Positions 36,572-44,915 of a stretch of DNA of 64,000 bases are shown piece after piece (the first letter of the stretch is position 1; each line of letters starts with the position of its first letter). The translations under genes were made by a program, and so were the position numbers. The stretch lies in contig CALODS010000035.1 of NCBI GenBank assembly GCA_942492225.1, forward strand, positions 1 to 64,000, given 5' to 3'. Source of the DNA: JAFGTX01 sp942492225. Its GTDB lineage: Bacteria; Bacillota; Clostridia; Peptostreptococcales; Acidaminobacteraceae. The notes beneath the pieces were generated by a model that was not told the DNA's origin, did not search any database, and was given only the letters and a program-made list of their open reading frames with translations.

Positions 36572-37702
36572 CTATTCGACCATTCGGTCAAGTAGTTTTT
36601 TCTTAACGCACTCATATAAAAGCTTTTCTAAATATTTTTGGGGATTTGCAAGCGCCATTTCTATTGAAGCCACACTCGGAACAATAGGAAAAACTTCATC
36701 GAATATGACCTCATCCATCTCATACGCTTCATAACTTCCACAAATGGCAAATAGCTCTATGCCTCTTTTTTTACAACGCTTCGAAACCCCTTGTAGCACT
36801 TTCCCATAGGCGGTTTGATAATCGATTTTACCTTCACCCGTTATAAGCAAATCAACCTTTTCCAGATGTACATCAAATTCTACTGCGTCTAATATTAGCT
36901 CTATACCTGGTTTTAACAGCGCATCAAAAAAAGCCAATAAACACATGCCAATACCACCAGCTGCTCCTGTTCCTGAAGTATTTCTGAAGACCTTTCCAAA
37001 ATGTGTTTCTACTATATCAATGTAGGCTGTCATACCCTTTTCCAATAGTGCGCAGATCTCTTTGCTTGCACCTTTTTGTGGACCAAATGTATACGTAGCC
37101 CCTTTGTCTCCAAGCAATATATTATCAACATCACAGGCAACTTCTATAGAAATCCCTTCAAGCAACTGCTTTAAGCTATCTATCTTAAATGCCTTAATAG
37201 ACATCAAGTTTTCACCAGCTAGTGCGCTGAGTTTATTCTTATCTCTATCATAAAATTCTACACCCAATGCTTCTAATAGACCGATGCCTCCATCATTTGT
37301 GCTTGTACCACCAATACCAATAAAAAGTTTTTTTGCCCCATGTTCTATTGCGTGTTTAATCAACTGACCAACACCAAAGGAACTTGTTTTAAGTGGATTT
37401 TGCTCATGTTTATCTAGATGACTTAGTCCGCAGGCAACAGCACTTTCTATAATCGCCGTTTGAGTTTCTTCTGACAAATAGTAGCTCCCTATTATAGGAC
37501 GTCTGAGTGGATCTTGAATACATAGTTCTATTCTTTTCCCTACAATTTTATTTTCTAAAGCATCTATTAGACCTTCTCCACCATCTGAAATTGACAATAT
37601 ATCAACATGATGGTCTCCGGACAAACAGTCTCTAACAATAGAACCCACTTCATATGATGTCAATGTTCCTTTAAAAGAATCTGATGCGACCAATATATTC
37701 AT
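36572..37702 (-). CDS. Glycerate kinase (GarK/GlxK type)
   Basis: 376 residues of the bacterial glycerate 2-kinase family: NILVASDSFKGTLTSYEVG at the start, ISDGGEGLIDAL, IGIGGTSTNDGGIGLLEALG and LITGEGKIDYQTAYGKV near the C terminus. It phosphorylates D-glycerate with ATP. I choose the ATG (37702) six bases after AGAGGTG rather than a GTG three codons upstream. The last codons overlap the TetR operator at 36575-36590, so it may lie in the same regulatory neighbourhood but is read from its own upstream promoter. Confidence 0.92.
   Translation of the reverse strand: MNILVASDSFKGTLTSYEVGSIVRDCLSGDHHVDILSISDGGEGLIDALENKIVGKRIELCIQDPLRRPIIGSYYLSEETQTAIIESAVACGLSHLDKHEQNPLKTSSFGVGQLIKHAIEHGAKKLFIGIGGTSTNDGGIGLLEALGVEFYDRDKNKLSALAGENLMSIKAFKIDSLKQLLEGISIEVACDVDNILLGDKGATYTFGPQKGASKEICALLEKGMTAYIDIVETHFGKVFRNTSGTGAAGGIGMCLLAFFDALLKPGIELILDAVEFDVHLEKVDLLITGEGKIDYQTAYGKVLQGVSKRCKKRGIELFAICGSYEAYEMDEVIFDEVFPIVPSVASIEMALANPQKYLEKLLYECVKKKLLDRMVE
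36575..36590. promoter_or_regulatory. TetR operator upstream of the TetR gene
   Basis: TTCGACCATTCGGTCA holds the same inverted repeat GACCATTCGGTC as the site at 35902-35917. It lies about 30 bases before the TetR start codon and inside the last codons of the glycerate kinase gene. Confidence 0.7.
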
Positions 37703-37730
37703 AAAATACACCTCTGTAATTTATTAATCA

Positions 37731-37759
37731 TTATTGTTATTGTTATTGTTATTGTTATT
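37731..37759. repeat. TTATTG simple-sequence repeat, 4.8 units
   Basis: Four exact TTATTG hexamers plus TTATT, lying 29 to 57 bases upstream of the glycerate kinase start codon, in the promoter or leader region. Hexamer tracts of this size can change length by slippage. Confidence 0.9.
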
Positions 37760-37785
37760 AAGTTCTGCTCACAATATTGGGTGGA

Positions 37786-37977
37786 CTAAATGATTTCTTT
37801 AACGCGTCCAACGATTCCGTTTGTCAACATGACTTTGATACCATGAGGGTGATTAGAGGAATTCGTTAATAATTTTTCTACGACACCTTCTGTCAACTCT
37901 CCTGTACGTTGATGATTCTTTTGAACGATTTTCACTTTACTACCTACTTTTACATCTGCTCTTTTTCTTCCATCCAT
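37786..37977 (-). CDS. YwbE-family protein
   Basis: 63-residue basic protein of the YwbE family (DUF2196): VGSKVKIVQKNHQRTGELTEG and KVMLTNGIVGRVKEI. The fold is a small KOW-like beta-barrel; function unknown. It lies upstream of the glycerate kinase gene on the same strand, 83 bases apart. No obvious terminator separates them, so cotranscription is possible. Confidence 0.88.
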   Translation of the reverse strand: MDGRKRADVKVGSKVKIVQKNHQRTGELTEGVVEKLLTNSSNHPHGIKVMLTNGIVGRVKEII

Positions 37978-38037
37978 ATTTTTACTTTTCCTCGTTTTCT
38001 ATTGTTTATTTCGTGATGGTCTATTTTATCACAAAAT

Positions 38038-38604
38038 TTAAACGCGTGTCGCATTTACAATCCACTCTTTTCTTATTTCCCAAACCGTTGCCTGAGTAAT
38101 CGTCGAAAGTTCATGTTCATTATCAAATAAACGACTCCAACTCTCTATCACTTGCCTCTTCAAAACAGGATAAAAATCATTCATATACATAGTTGTTTGA
38201 TTATATATGCCTTGTTTCTCTAATTCTTTTAAGTAATGACTATTGTCTTCTTCATCTAATGGGATATACCAGTAATTTAAAATATAATCCCATTTCGCTG
38301 AATCCATAATAATAATATCTGAACGAGCTACTTCTAACTCCAATAAAACTTGTCCCTTTATTGGTCCAATTTTAAATTTTGTCTCTGTTGCAAGCCAAAT
38401 AGGATACTTTGCACCTTCTGGCTTTGCTACTATTTTAGATGCTTCTTCAGAAAACCAATCATAGACATCTAAATAGACTTTCGAGCAGTCACCATATTTC
38501 TTAATGATCGATTCCTTACTCACTTGATAAAATCCTTTTTCTTCAATTTCATTGAACACAACTTCATCTTGCCGTGTCCATACTCTTATTTTATCCATAG
38601 CCAT
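38038..38604 (-). CDS. DUF3841-family protein
   Basis: 188-residue cytoplasmic protein beginning MAMDKIRVWTRQDEVVFNEI, which matches DUF3841 in its IRVWTRQ start, the YDWFSEEA segment and the PIWLATE segment. Function unknown. I start at the ATG six bases after AGGAGG (38604); the frame extends upstream without a ribosome site. It seems to be a single-gene unit, divergent from the PTS-like permease. Confidence 0.8.
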   Translation of the reverse strand: MAMDKIRVWTRQDEVVFNEIEEKGFYQVSKESIIKKYGDCSKVYLDVYDWFSEEASKIVAKPEGAKYPIWLATETKFKIGPIKGQVLLELEVARSDIIIMDSAKWDYILNYWYIPLDEEDNSHYLKELEKQGIYNQTTMYMNDFYPVLKRQVIESWSRLFDNEHELSTITQATVWEIRKEWIVNATRV

Positions 38605-38741
38605 ACTTGTCCTCCTATCATAGTTTTCTAATAACATTATATCCAATGTTATTACCAAAACACAATGACATGACAGTTGTCACGCCATAATTTTTAGTGT
38701 ATAACTAACTTAAGATTAAATACATAGAAATGAGGACAAAG

Positions 38742-39773
38742 ATGAATACATTAAAAGCATTCTTAAAAAGAAAAAATATTGAACTCTCAGCCAATATGTA
38801 TTTGATAACGGCACTTAGCTATATGACCTACGGTCTTTTTGGTACACTTATTATTGGAAGCATCATTAACCAAATCGGCTTAAAACTAGGGTTACCCTTA
38901 CTCTCAGAGACAATCTGGCCAGCTGCAAGAGCAATGACTGGTCCTGCCATTGCGGTAGCTGTTGCATATGGGTTAGAGGCGCCACCACTCGTTATCTTTG
39001 CCTCTACAATAACAGGGTCTTTAGGAGCAGCACTTGGTGGTCCTGTTGGTGCATTCCTTGCAGGGATTGTTGGTGCAGAATTTGGGAAAATAGTCTCAAA
39101 GGAAACCAAAATCGATATTCTGGTAACACCTTCTGTCACTATAATTACTGGTAGCATTATTGGCACATGGGTGGGTCCTTTCATTGATGTAACAATGCGT
39201 ACCTTTGGTCAGATGATTGTATCTGCGACAGAACTGCACACTTTACCAATGAGTATTATTATTGCAGTGATTATGGGGATCGCACTAACCTTACCAATCA
39301 GTAGTGCTGCCATTGGCATTATGCTCGGCCTAAGTGGTCTTGCCGCTGGCGCTGCAACTGCGGGATGCGCTGCACAAATGATTGGATTTGCCGTGATTAG
39401 TTATAAAGAAAATAAATGGTCAGGAGTATTATCACAAGGACTCGGTACATCAATGCTTCAAATGCCCAATATTATTAGGAACTGGCGTATTTGGATTCCA
39501 TCGATTATCGCATCGGCTATTATCGGTCCTATTGCAACAATGACTTTTAAGTTAGAAAATACTGCTATTGGTTCTGGAATGGGTACCAGTGGATTTGTTG
39601 GTCAGTTTGGAACAGTAGAAGCTATGGCCACAAAAGGGGTTACTGGTATCAAGGTTTTCCTTCCTATTTTACTCGTCCACTTTATATTACCTGCCCTAAT
39701 AACACTTTTAATTGCTACTCTATTAAGAAAAATCGGATGGATTAAAGATGGCGACATGACACTTGATTTATAA
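38742..39773 (+). CDS. PTS IIC-like membrane protein (PTS_EIIC_2 family)
   Basis: 343-residue membrane protein with nine or ten helices rich in Gly and Ala. Segments TYGLFGTLIIGSIINQIG, GPAIAVAVAYGLEAPPLV and GSGMGTSGFVGQFGTVEAM mark the stand-alone EIIC_2 family. No EIIA, EIIB or sugar-specific domain accompanies it, so it may not be a true phosphotransferase transporter. ATG six bases after GAGGA. A hairpin that is part of a 196-bp repeat follows it. Confidence 0.85.
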   Translation: MNTLKAFLKRKNIELSANMYLITALSYMTYGLFGTLIIGSIINQIGLKLGLPLLSETIWPAARAMTGPAIAVAVAYGLEAPPLVIFASTITGSLGAALGGPVGAFLAGIVGAEFGKIVSKETKIDILVTPSVTIITGSIIGTWVGPFIDVTMRTFGQMIVSATELHTLPMSIIIAVIMGIALTLPISSAAIGIMLGLSGLAAGAATAGCAAQMIGFAVISYKENKWSGVLSQGLGTSMLQMPNIIRNWRIWIPSIIASAIIGPIATMTFKLENTAIGSGMGTSGFVGQFGTVEAMATKGVTGIKVFLPILLVHFILPALITLLIATLLRKIGWIKDGDMTLDL

Positions 39774-39796
39774 ACGTATGCTATAAACATTAAAAA

Positions 39797-39825
39797 GCCA
39801 GCTGTGGGTCAGCTGGCTTTTATCT
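39797..39825. terminator. Bidirectional hairpin terminator in repeat copy A
   Basis: AAAAGCCAGCTG pairs with CAGCTGGCTTTT, flanked by A and T runs on both sides. It would end the PTS-like gene on the + strand and any small RNA on the minus strand. Confidence 0.85.
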
Positions 39826-39872
39826 GTGATTAAAAATCACTCTACATCATTATTTACTTTGGGGGAGTTATA

Positions 39873-39905
39873 ATGTGTTTTGGGGGTTTTGTTTCGTTTG
39901 TATGA
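39873..39905 (+). other. Candidate 10-codon micro-ORF in repeat copy A
   Basis: GGGGGAG lies five bases before an ATG that opens MCFGGFVSFV followed by TGA. The counterpart in copy B keeps the same first residues apart from one change. A strong ribosome site repeated in two copies is suggestive, but the frame is very short and could be chance. Confidence 0.25.
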
Positions 39906-39975
39906 TGTTATTATAACGTCTACTCATGAACAAATTATGAATAAAGTGATAGGAAATTATTAACGATTGTTACAA

Positions 39976-40398
39976 CTAAAATTCAAGTACCGAAATATTA
40001 TTATAGTCGAGTATAACGCTTGCCTTCGAAAAATGCACTTCATAAATTACAAGTGCCTCTGCCCCAAATTCAATAATATCTTTATAATCTGGAATCTTGC
40101 TTACAAAGTCTCCTGCTAAGTCATGAATGCTTAAGTCACTTTTTATTACAGTACCAGACGATACTTTTATATGTGCTATCATCTCGTTAGGAATTGTTGT
40201 AAATGCTACTTTATCATTATGTTCAAATTCCTTTTCTTTTGTATTTCCCTTAAATGTTGCAAAATAAATAATGTCAGGTTTGTTTTCCCTCGTAATAAAA
40301 TTCACAATTCTAACATTGGGTTGTTGATTCATACTTGTCGCTAGAGCCACCGTTGTTTGAGCCTTCATTATTTTTTTGAAATCCTCTAATTTTTTCAT
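39976..40398 (-). CDS. Pyridoxamine 5'-phosphate oxidase-family protein
   Basis: 140-residue split-barrel flavin-binding protein. The start LEDFKKIMKAQTTVALATS and VNFITRENKPDIIYFATFKGN match the PNPOx-like superfamily. Members bind FMN or F420 and include pyridoxamine oxidase and nitroreductase-like enzymes; the reaction here is unknown. It is divergent from a WYL regulator across a perfect palindrome and is probably controlled by it. Its last two codons and stop lie in the 196-bp repeat. Confidence 0.85.
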   Translation of the reverse strand: MKKLEDFKKIMKAQTTVALATSMNQQPNVRIVNFITRENKPDIIYFATFKGNTKEKEFEHNDKVAFTTIPNEMIAHIKVSSGTVIKSDLSIHDLAGDFVSKIPDYKDIIEFGAEALVIYEVHFSKASVILDYNNISVLEF

Positions 40399-40444
40399 GT
40401 TCCCTCCTTGTATTCTTTATTGTTTAAACCTACAATAACATGGT

Positions 40445-40470
40445 AAACTTGACATAGGTATGTCAAGTTT
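40445..40470. promoter_or_regulatory. 26-bp perfect palindrome in the PNPOx/WYL divergent promoter
   Basis: AAACTTGACATA is followed after two bases (GG) by its exact complement TATGTCAAGTTT. Each half contains TTGACA reading inward, so the site overlaps potential -35 elements on both strands. It is the obvious operator for the WYL regulator. Confidence 0.75.
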
Positions 40471-40489
40471 AATTAAAAAAGGAGCGTTT

Positions 40490-41419
40490 ATGAAAAATTC
40501 TAGGCTAATTGCCATCTTAATGGTCCTATTAAATACATCTAAAACAAGTGCTAGTGCATTAGCAGAAAAATTTGAAGTCAGTACACGAACGATATATCGT
40601 GATTTAGACACGCTACTAATTTCAGGCATTCCAATAATGACTGTTCAGGGTTCAAATGGTGGTGTCTTTATAGAAAAGGAGTTTAAGTTAGACAAAACTT
40701 TTTTCTCGATCAAGGAAATTACCCACCTACTCGTCGGATTAAAAGGCATTGGTTCTGCCCTTGACGATCCTGATTTGATTATTGCACTTGAAAAAGTAAA
40801 AACACTTGTTCCTAATGGCTTATCAGAGGATTTTAATAACGTCACGGGACAAGTTTCTATAGATTTGCATTCTTGGCAAGGTCATGGAGATATTAAAGAA
40901 AAACTTAAACGCATTCGCCATGCCCTCTCTACATCCCTTGTAATAACCTTCGATTATATCAATAACAAAAATATCCCTTCAACACGCTCTATAGAACCCT
41001 ACCGGTTACTTCATAAAGAAGCCACATGGTATTTAGAAGGGTATTGTTTGGATAAAAGCGCCTTTAGGATGTTTAAACTGTCACGAATTCTTTACCTAGA
41101 ACTGACAAATGACATTTTTATTAAAAGACCGTTTCTGCCACAACAGAATGATGCAACTGGATGGGTAAAAGAAAAACTTTTTTTAATTGATGTAGAATTT
41201 GATTTTTCCATTTTAGAACAAATGGTTGAACGTTGTGGTGAAAAACAACTATATAAAATTGATGAGACAACTTATAAAGCAAAGATGCCCTTCATGGATG
41301 ATGACTATAGCTATAATCTTTTACTAAGCTATGGCAAAAACTTAAGACTAATTGGTCCGAAACATATTAAGGAACGTTTCATAAAACATTTAGACAGCAT
41401 AAAACATATGTACATATAA
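40490..41419 (+). CDS. WYL-domain transcriptional regulator (HTH_11 type)
   Basis: 309 residues. The N-terminal winged helix has SASALAEKFEVSTRTIYRDL, and the WYL domain has SIEPYRLLHKEATWYLEGYC with a C-terminal extension (WCX). This is the YafY-like family that senses small ligands. I start at the ATG five bases after AGGAG (40490). It is divergent from the PNPOx-like gene, the usual arrangement in which the regulator controls both itself and its neighbour. Confidence 0.92.
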   Translation: MKNSRLIAILMVLLNTSKTSASALAEKFEVSTRTIYRDLDTLLISGIPIMTVQGSNGGVFIEKEFKLDKTFFSIKEITHLLVGLKGIGSALDDPDLIIALEKVKTLVPNGLSEDFNNVTGQVSIDLHSWQGHGDIKEKLKRIRHALSTSLVITFDYINNKNIPSTRSIEPYRLLHKEATWYLEGYCLDKSAFRMFKLSRILYLELTNDIFIKRPFLPQQNDATGWVKEKLFLIDVEFDFSILEQMVERCGEKQLYKIDETTYKAKMPFMDDDYSYNLLLSYGKNLRLIGPKHIKERFIKHLDSIKHMYI

Positions 41420-41613
41420 AAAGCCAGCTGTGGGTCAGCTGGCTTTTATCTGTGATTAAAAATCACTCTACATCATTATTTACTTTGGGGGAGTTTATAA
41501 TGTTTTTTGGGGGTTTTGTTTCGTTTGTATGTTCTTATTATAACGTCCACTCATGAACAAATTATGAATAAAGTGATAGCAAATTATTAACGATTGTTAC
41601 AATCATAATTCAA
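41417..41613. repeat. 196-bp repeat, copy B
   Basis: Second copy of the element at 39791-39986, in the same orientation 1.6 kb away, beginning right after the WYL stop codon. The hairpin, the two GGGGG boxes (41487-41491 and 41509-41513) and the minus-strand TATAAT are kept. Differences lie mainly between these parts. With copy A it encloses the whole PNPOx/WYL module. Confidence 0.9.
41500..41556 (+). other. Candidate 18-codon micro-ORF in repeat copy B
   Basis: GGGGGAG six bases before an ATG opens MFFGGFVSFVCSYYNVHS. Residues 3-10 (FGGFVSFV) are identical to copy A, which stops after residue 10. Hydrophobic and short, as in some type I toxins, but the size is below known examples. Confidence 0.25.
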
Positions 41614-41622
41614 TACATTTTA

Positions 41623-42336
41623 TTATATCTCTTCATTCTTTTGTAATTTTTTTATCAAGGTCACAATAAAACTCAATGTATAAAAATCTCTATCTAAATA
41701 GGGCGTCATATTTTTTAACCCTTTTGTCAATGTGCTTTCATCAAAATGTTCTAATAAACGCATAACACTTACATTGTTAAGCTTACCTTCTTTTGTATCC
41801 AAGACACGGGATTTTTTAACAAATTCATTCGTCATTGCTTCTTCATATGCTTCAACGAATGCTTCGCTTAATTCAATTTCTGGCATCTCGCTGTAAAGCG
41901 TTAACCCTTTACTATCAAGATTCAAGTTTTTTGCAACGCTTAGGTCTGTAAATAAGAAGATTGTATTAATAAATGTCGCATCTAAAAAATTAACATCCAT
42001 TAATTTAGCGCCTTCAAAAATACAGTTTTCAAATGTTGCATTTGTAAAATCACTGTCCTTTAAATTCGTTCCAATGAACTCAGTCCCTTTAAATGAACAG
42101 TCCCTAAATTTACAGTCTTTCATCGCTGCGCCTCTAAAATTCGCAAAATCAAAATTCGATTCTGAAAAATCACATCGATGACATTTGCCACCCGCTATGT
42201 TCTGGTACATAAAATTTTTATTTTTTTTATCTGCATTCCTCAAGTCAAATTGACTATTATAAGTTTTATTCGATGATTTTTGACTTTTTTTCCTTGTAGA
42301 AAACTTCCTATCGCTACTTGATTTACTTTGATTCAT
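41623..42336 (-). CDS. Pentapeptide-repeat protein
   Basis: 237 residues. After a basic, low-complexity N terminus (about 1-40, rich in Ser and Lys), residues 45-130 form about 15 pentapeptide repeats of the A(D/N)LxX kind, for example CDFSESNFDFANF and GTNLKDSDFTNATF. The C-terminal 90 residues are helical and not repetitive. Such quadrilateral helices mediate protein contacts; some mimic DNA, but nothing here shows that. Gene preceded by GGAGGAATT. Confidence 0.88.
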   Translation of the reverse strand: MNQSKSSSDRKFSTRKKSQKSSNKTYNSQFDLRNADKKNKNFMYQNIAGGKCHRCDFSESNFDFANFRGAAMKDCKFRDCSFKGTEFIGTNLKDSDFTNATFENCIFEGAKLMDVNFLDATFINTIFLFTDLSVAKNLNLDSKGLTLYSEMPEIELSEAFVEAYEEAMTNEFVKKSRVLDTKEGKLNNVSVMRLLEHFDESTLTKGLKNMTPYLDRDFYTLSFIVTLIKKLQKNEEI

Positions 42337-42433
42337 AATTCCTCCACTATATACACACGCTTAATAAATATGTTAGTATCTCTTTCAGTAGTATATAGTA
42401 TTATTATTTAATTGGCGACTATAAAATGCTGAA

Positions 42434-43096
42434 TCAAATAATACCAAGGTGATTTTTTGCCGCTACTACCCGATTGCCAAAAACTTCATAAAAATTTTCA
42501 CTAAAGGGAATATTATAAAACATCTCAAGAAAATACCTCTTCATTGCTTCAAGTTCCTCTTCATCACGTACAAACTTCATCCGAAAAGCAAGGGCACTTA
42601 AAAGTTGATGCCATATGATAATAAATTTCTTATTTTCATTATAATTGTCAATACCAATCCATTTTTTTACTTTGATTTTCCCTAAACTCGGTTTCACGCA
42701 TGCATCCACCTGCAAGAAATACTTAAAATCATTCTCTTCATACACTCTTCCGAGGGGAAATAATCGACAAATATTCGGTCGATGTCCATGTATAGAACAT
42801 CTATTTTCTGAATTCAAAAAACGACATCCTTCTGTTTCATCTTGCATTCTTAAGTAGGGTAATGCAATTTTATTACGCTCAAGTAATTCAAGTTGATCTG
42901 CACATAATGTATCAAAAGAGACATTTAAATGCAGTCTTATGTCGTATACATCAAATGGGGTTAACTCAACCATTTCTCCAATACCATGACAACAGGCACT
43001 ACACCCCTCACAACCTCCAGCATCAGCCTTAACCATATCTTTTATATCGTAAAGCTTTCCATCTGAAACACCTTCTAATGTACTCAATGATTTCAT
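42434..43096 (-). CDS. YkgJ-family cysteine-cluster protein
   Basis: 220 residues with the CxxCxxCC cluster CEGCSACCHGIGEMVELTPFD (first part at about 29-35) and a second set in CRFLN, CSIHGHRPNICRLFPLG. This arrangement marks the zinc/iron-chelate YkgJ (CxxCxxCC) family. Biochemical function unknown. It is divergent from the DUF4317 gene. Confidence 0.88.
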   Translation of the reverse strand: MKSLSTLEGVSDGKLYDIKDMVKADAGGCEGCSACCHGIGEMVELTPFDVYDIRLHLNVSFDTLCADQLELLERNKIALPYLRMQDETEGCRFLNSENRCSIHGHRPNICRLFPLGRVYEENDFKYFLQVDACVKPSLGKIKVKKWIGIDNYNENKKFIIIWHQLLSALAFRMKFVRDEEELEAMKRYFLEMFYNIPFSENFYEVFGNRVVAAKNHLGII

Positions 43097-43277
43097 ATTA
43101 TATCCTTCTAATTTTAAGCCCGTAGGCGATTCTGTATATCAAGACTTTCTTAGTTTAATGACATACAAAAGTATTGTCAACAGGAAATGTGTTCTCGCTA
43201 TAATATTTTATGTCATTGCTTTTCATTCACTAATTATTATATTATGTACTTACAACAACGAAATCAGAGAGGTCAAT

Positions 43278-44567
43278 ATGAATAGAAAAGATATACTAGA
43301 ACTTACAAAACGTTTTAAAAAAGAAGAATGTACATTCACAAAAGTATGTGGTTGTTATGTAAATAGTGAAAAAGAGTCACTCTTTGAGTTTAAAGAAACA
43401 TTCTTAAACTTACCTGATGACGAATTATTTAAATACTTGGAAATAGCAAAAAAAACGCTTTCAGGTAATATTGGTAATAATCTCTTAGAATTAAATTTTC
43501 ATTTGAATGAATCTGGTGAAAATGAAAAACAACAACTTTTGATGATGTTGAAAAAAAGCGGATTAAAAGAAGATACGCTCCTTTCAATCTTATATAAGTC
43601 AATCATTGACGCGTATGATGCTTCTGGCAATTACTTAATCCTTGTTTATCATGATGTTTATGATGTCGTAACAAAAACTTCTGACAATCGCAAACTTGAT
43701 GAATCAGAAGAAGTTTACGAATATATCTTATGCGCTATCTGTCCAGTTTCTTTGTCTAAAGCAGGACTCGGCTACTTTGATAAAGAGCAATTGATTAAAT
43801 ATAGAATTAGAGACTGGATCGTTGAAGTTCCAGCTATAGGTTTTACATTTCCTGCTTTTATTGATCGCAGCAGTGATGTCGATACCCTAATGTACTACAC
43901 AAAAAATGCGAAAAATCCCCATACTGAAATTATGGAAAATACATTGGGTTGTTATCCAAAACAGACAGTAACAGTTCAATTGGAAACATTTGAATCAATT
44001 ATCAAAAGCACCATCGGTTCTGATGATAATCTTTCGGATAAAGTTTTTATAGATATTCAAGAAAATCTGAACACTCTGGTTGAGGAGCATAACGAAATCT
44101 ACAATGATTCCAATCAAGGCCCCATCACCTTATCCAAAGATAAAGTTAAAACTCTATTAATGGACAGTGGTGTTTCAGAAGAGATCACTGTTAAAATTGA
44201 AAATTCATACGAAGAAAATTTCGGCGAAAATCCTCCTCTTGCAGAAAATTTAATTGATTCAAAATTACTCAAGAAAAATGCTCAAAAGAAAAAAGAAGAA
44301 CAATTAATTACACAAATCGAAAAACTTGAATCTAAGCTTGAACAAGTAGAAAAAAATAGCGTCATCGCTGATTCTGACATGGCTATCATTGATGATAGTT
44401 CTAACGATGATAGTGAACACACAAGAGACTATGATGTGGTTTTACATGTAAAACCTGAAAAACTTACAACAATCAAAACACAGCTGGTCGACGGACAACG
44501 ATGTATCGTTATTCCAATCAAAGACAATGAACACGCAACGATAAACGGCATCGAAGAGTTACTGTAA
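43278..44567 (+). CDS. DUF4317-family protein
   Basis: 429 residues. The start MNRKDILELTKRFKKEECTF and the CGCYVN and ICPVSLSKAGLGYF segments match DUF4317, a family confined mostly to Clostridia. A C-terminal coiled coil (about 335-380, KKKEEQLITQIEKLESKLEQ) precedes an acidic linker and a final small domain. Function unknown. I start at the ATG five bases after GAGAGGT (43278); the longer frame would begin with an improbable membrane segment. Confidence 0.85.
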   Translation: MNRKDILELTKRFKKEECTFTKVCGCYVNSEKESLFEFKETFLNLPDDELFKYLEIAKKTLSGNIGNNLLELNFHLNESGENEKQQLLMMLKKSGLKEDTLLSILYKSIIDAYDASGNYLILVYHDVYDVVTKTSDNRKLDESEEVYEYILCAICPVSLSKAGLGYFDKEQLIKYRIRDWIVEVPAIGFTFPAFIDRSSDVDTLMYYTKNAKNPHTEIMENTLGCYPKQTVTVQLETFESIIKSTIGSDDNLSDKVFIDIQENLNTLVEEHNEIYNDSNQGPITLSKDKVKTLLMDSGVSEEITVKIENSYEENFGENPPLAENLIDSKLLKKNAQKKKEEQLITQIEKLESKLEQVEKNSVIADSDMAIIDDSSNDDSEHTRDYDVVLHVKPEKLTTIKTQLVDGQRCIVIPIKDNEHATINGIEELL

Positions 44568-44571
44568 TATG

Positions 44572-44721
44572 AAATAAATAAAGCCCAAAAGTTATTTTAC
44601 ACACTTTTGGGCTTTTGATATTTATTATGCATTGTAGCTCTTCTCTCAGACGCTTTAGTTTCTGCATCTTTATCCTCTTCTTTTATTCTTTTAAGAAGGG
44701 TTACTGTTTCTACATACGGTG
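44572..44721 (-). pseudogene. Duplicated 3' end of rlmD with terminator, carrying a 109-bp deletion
   Basis: Near-identical to the end of the rlmD locus from 47803, including the hairpin AAAGCCCAAAAG / CTTTTGGGCTTT. Relative to rlmD, 109 bases are gone between two copies of AGCTCTTCTCT (47867-47877 and 47976-47986), which explains the deletion by repeat-mediated slippage. Homology resumes in rlmD coding sequence and stops near 44721. With the true rlmD end it brackets the 44.7-47.8 kb genes. The next about 190 bases to 44915 have no gene I recognise. Confidence 0.88.
44583..44617. terminator. Terminator hairpin after DUF4317 (duplicated rlmD terminator)
   Basis: AAAGCCCAAAAGT pairs with ACTTTTGGGCTTT; T-rich on both outer sides. 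The same hairpin follows the true rlmD gene at about 47814-47848. Confidence 0.85.
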
Positions 44722-44915
44722 AATAGACAAAAACGATGTCCTGAAGACCGTGTAGTTCCTTGATGGATTCCTCTTATTGTTAGTGTTTATCGACTTTGTT
44801 ATACTCCAACAATGACAATAACAACTTTTCGGATTCAACCACCAACTTAGCGGCATACTCAAGAAATGGGTGATAATCCATAGTGGTATGTGTATGATCC
44901 AACACTTCGTATTAA

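Larger units (their letters stand above)
39791..39986. repeat. 196-bp repeat, copy A
   Basis: Direct repeat of 41417-41613 with only about ten differences. In order on the + strand: a strong hairpin (AAAAGCCAGCTG / CAGCTGGCTTTT), a small stem GTGATTAAAAATCAC, the box TTTGGGGGAG, a 10-codon frame, a second GGGGG, and ATTATA (39910-39915, a TATAAT on the minus strand). It ends inside the last codons of the PNPOx gene. Read on the minus strand it could be a roughly 110-base RNA with two CCCCC stretches and a terminal hairpin. Confidence 0.9.

Noticed and set aside
38742..39773. A sugar phosphotransferase transporter
   Set aside because: No EIIA or EIIB partner and the stand-alone EIIC_2 family has no proven sugar substrate, so I keep the neutral name.
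39791..41613. Composite transposon made of the two 196-bp repeats
   Set aside because: No transposase, no terminal inverted repeats and no target duplication visible; recombination or duplication explains it as well.
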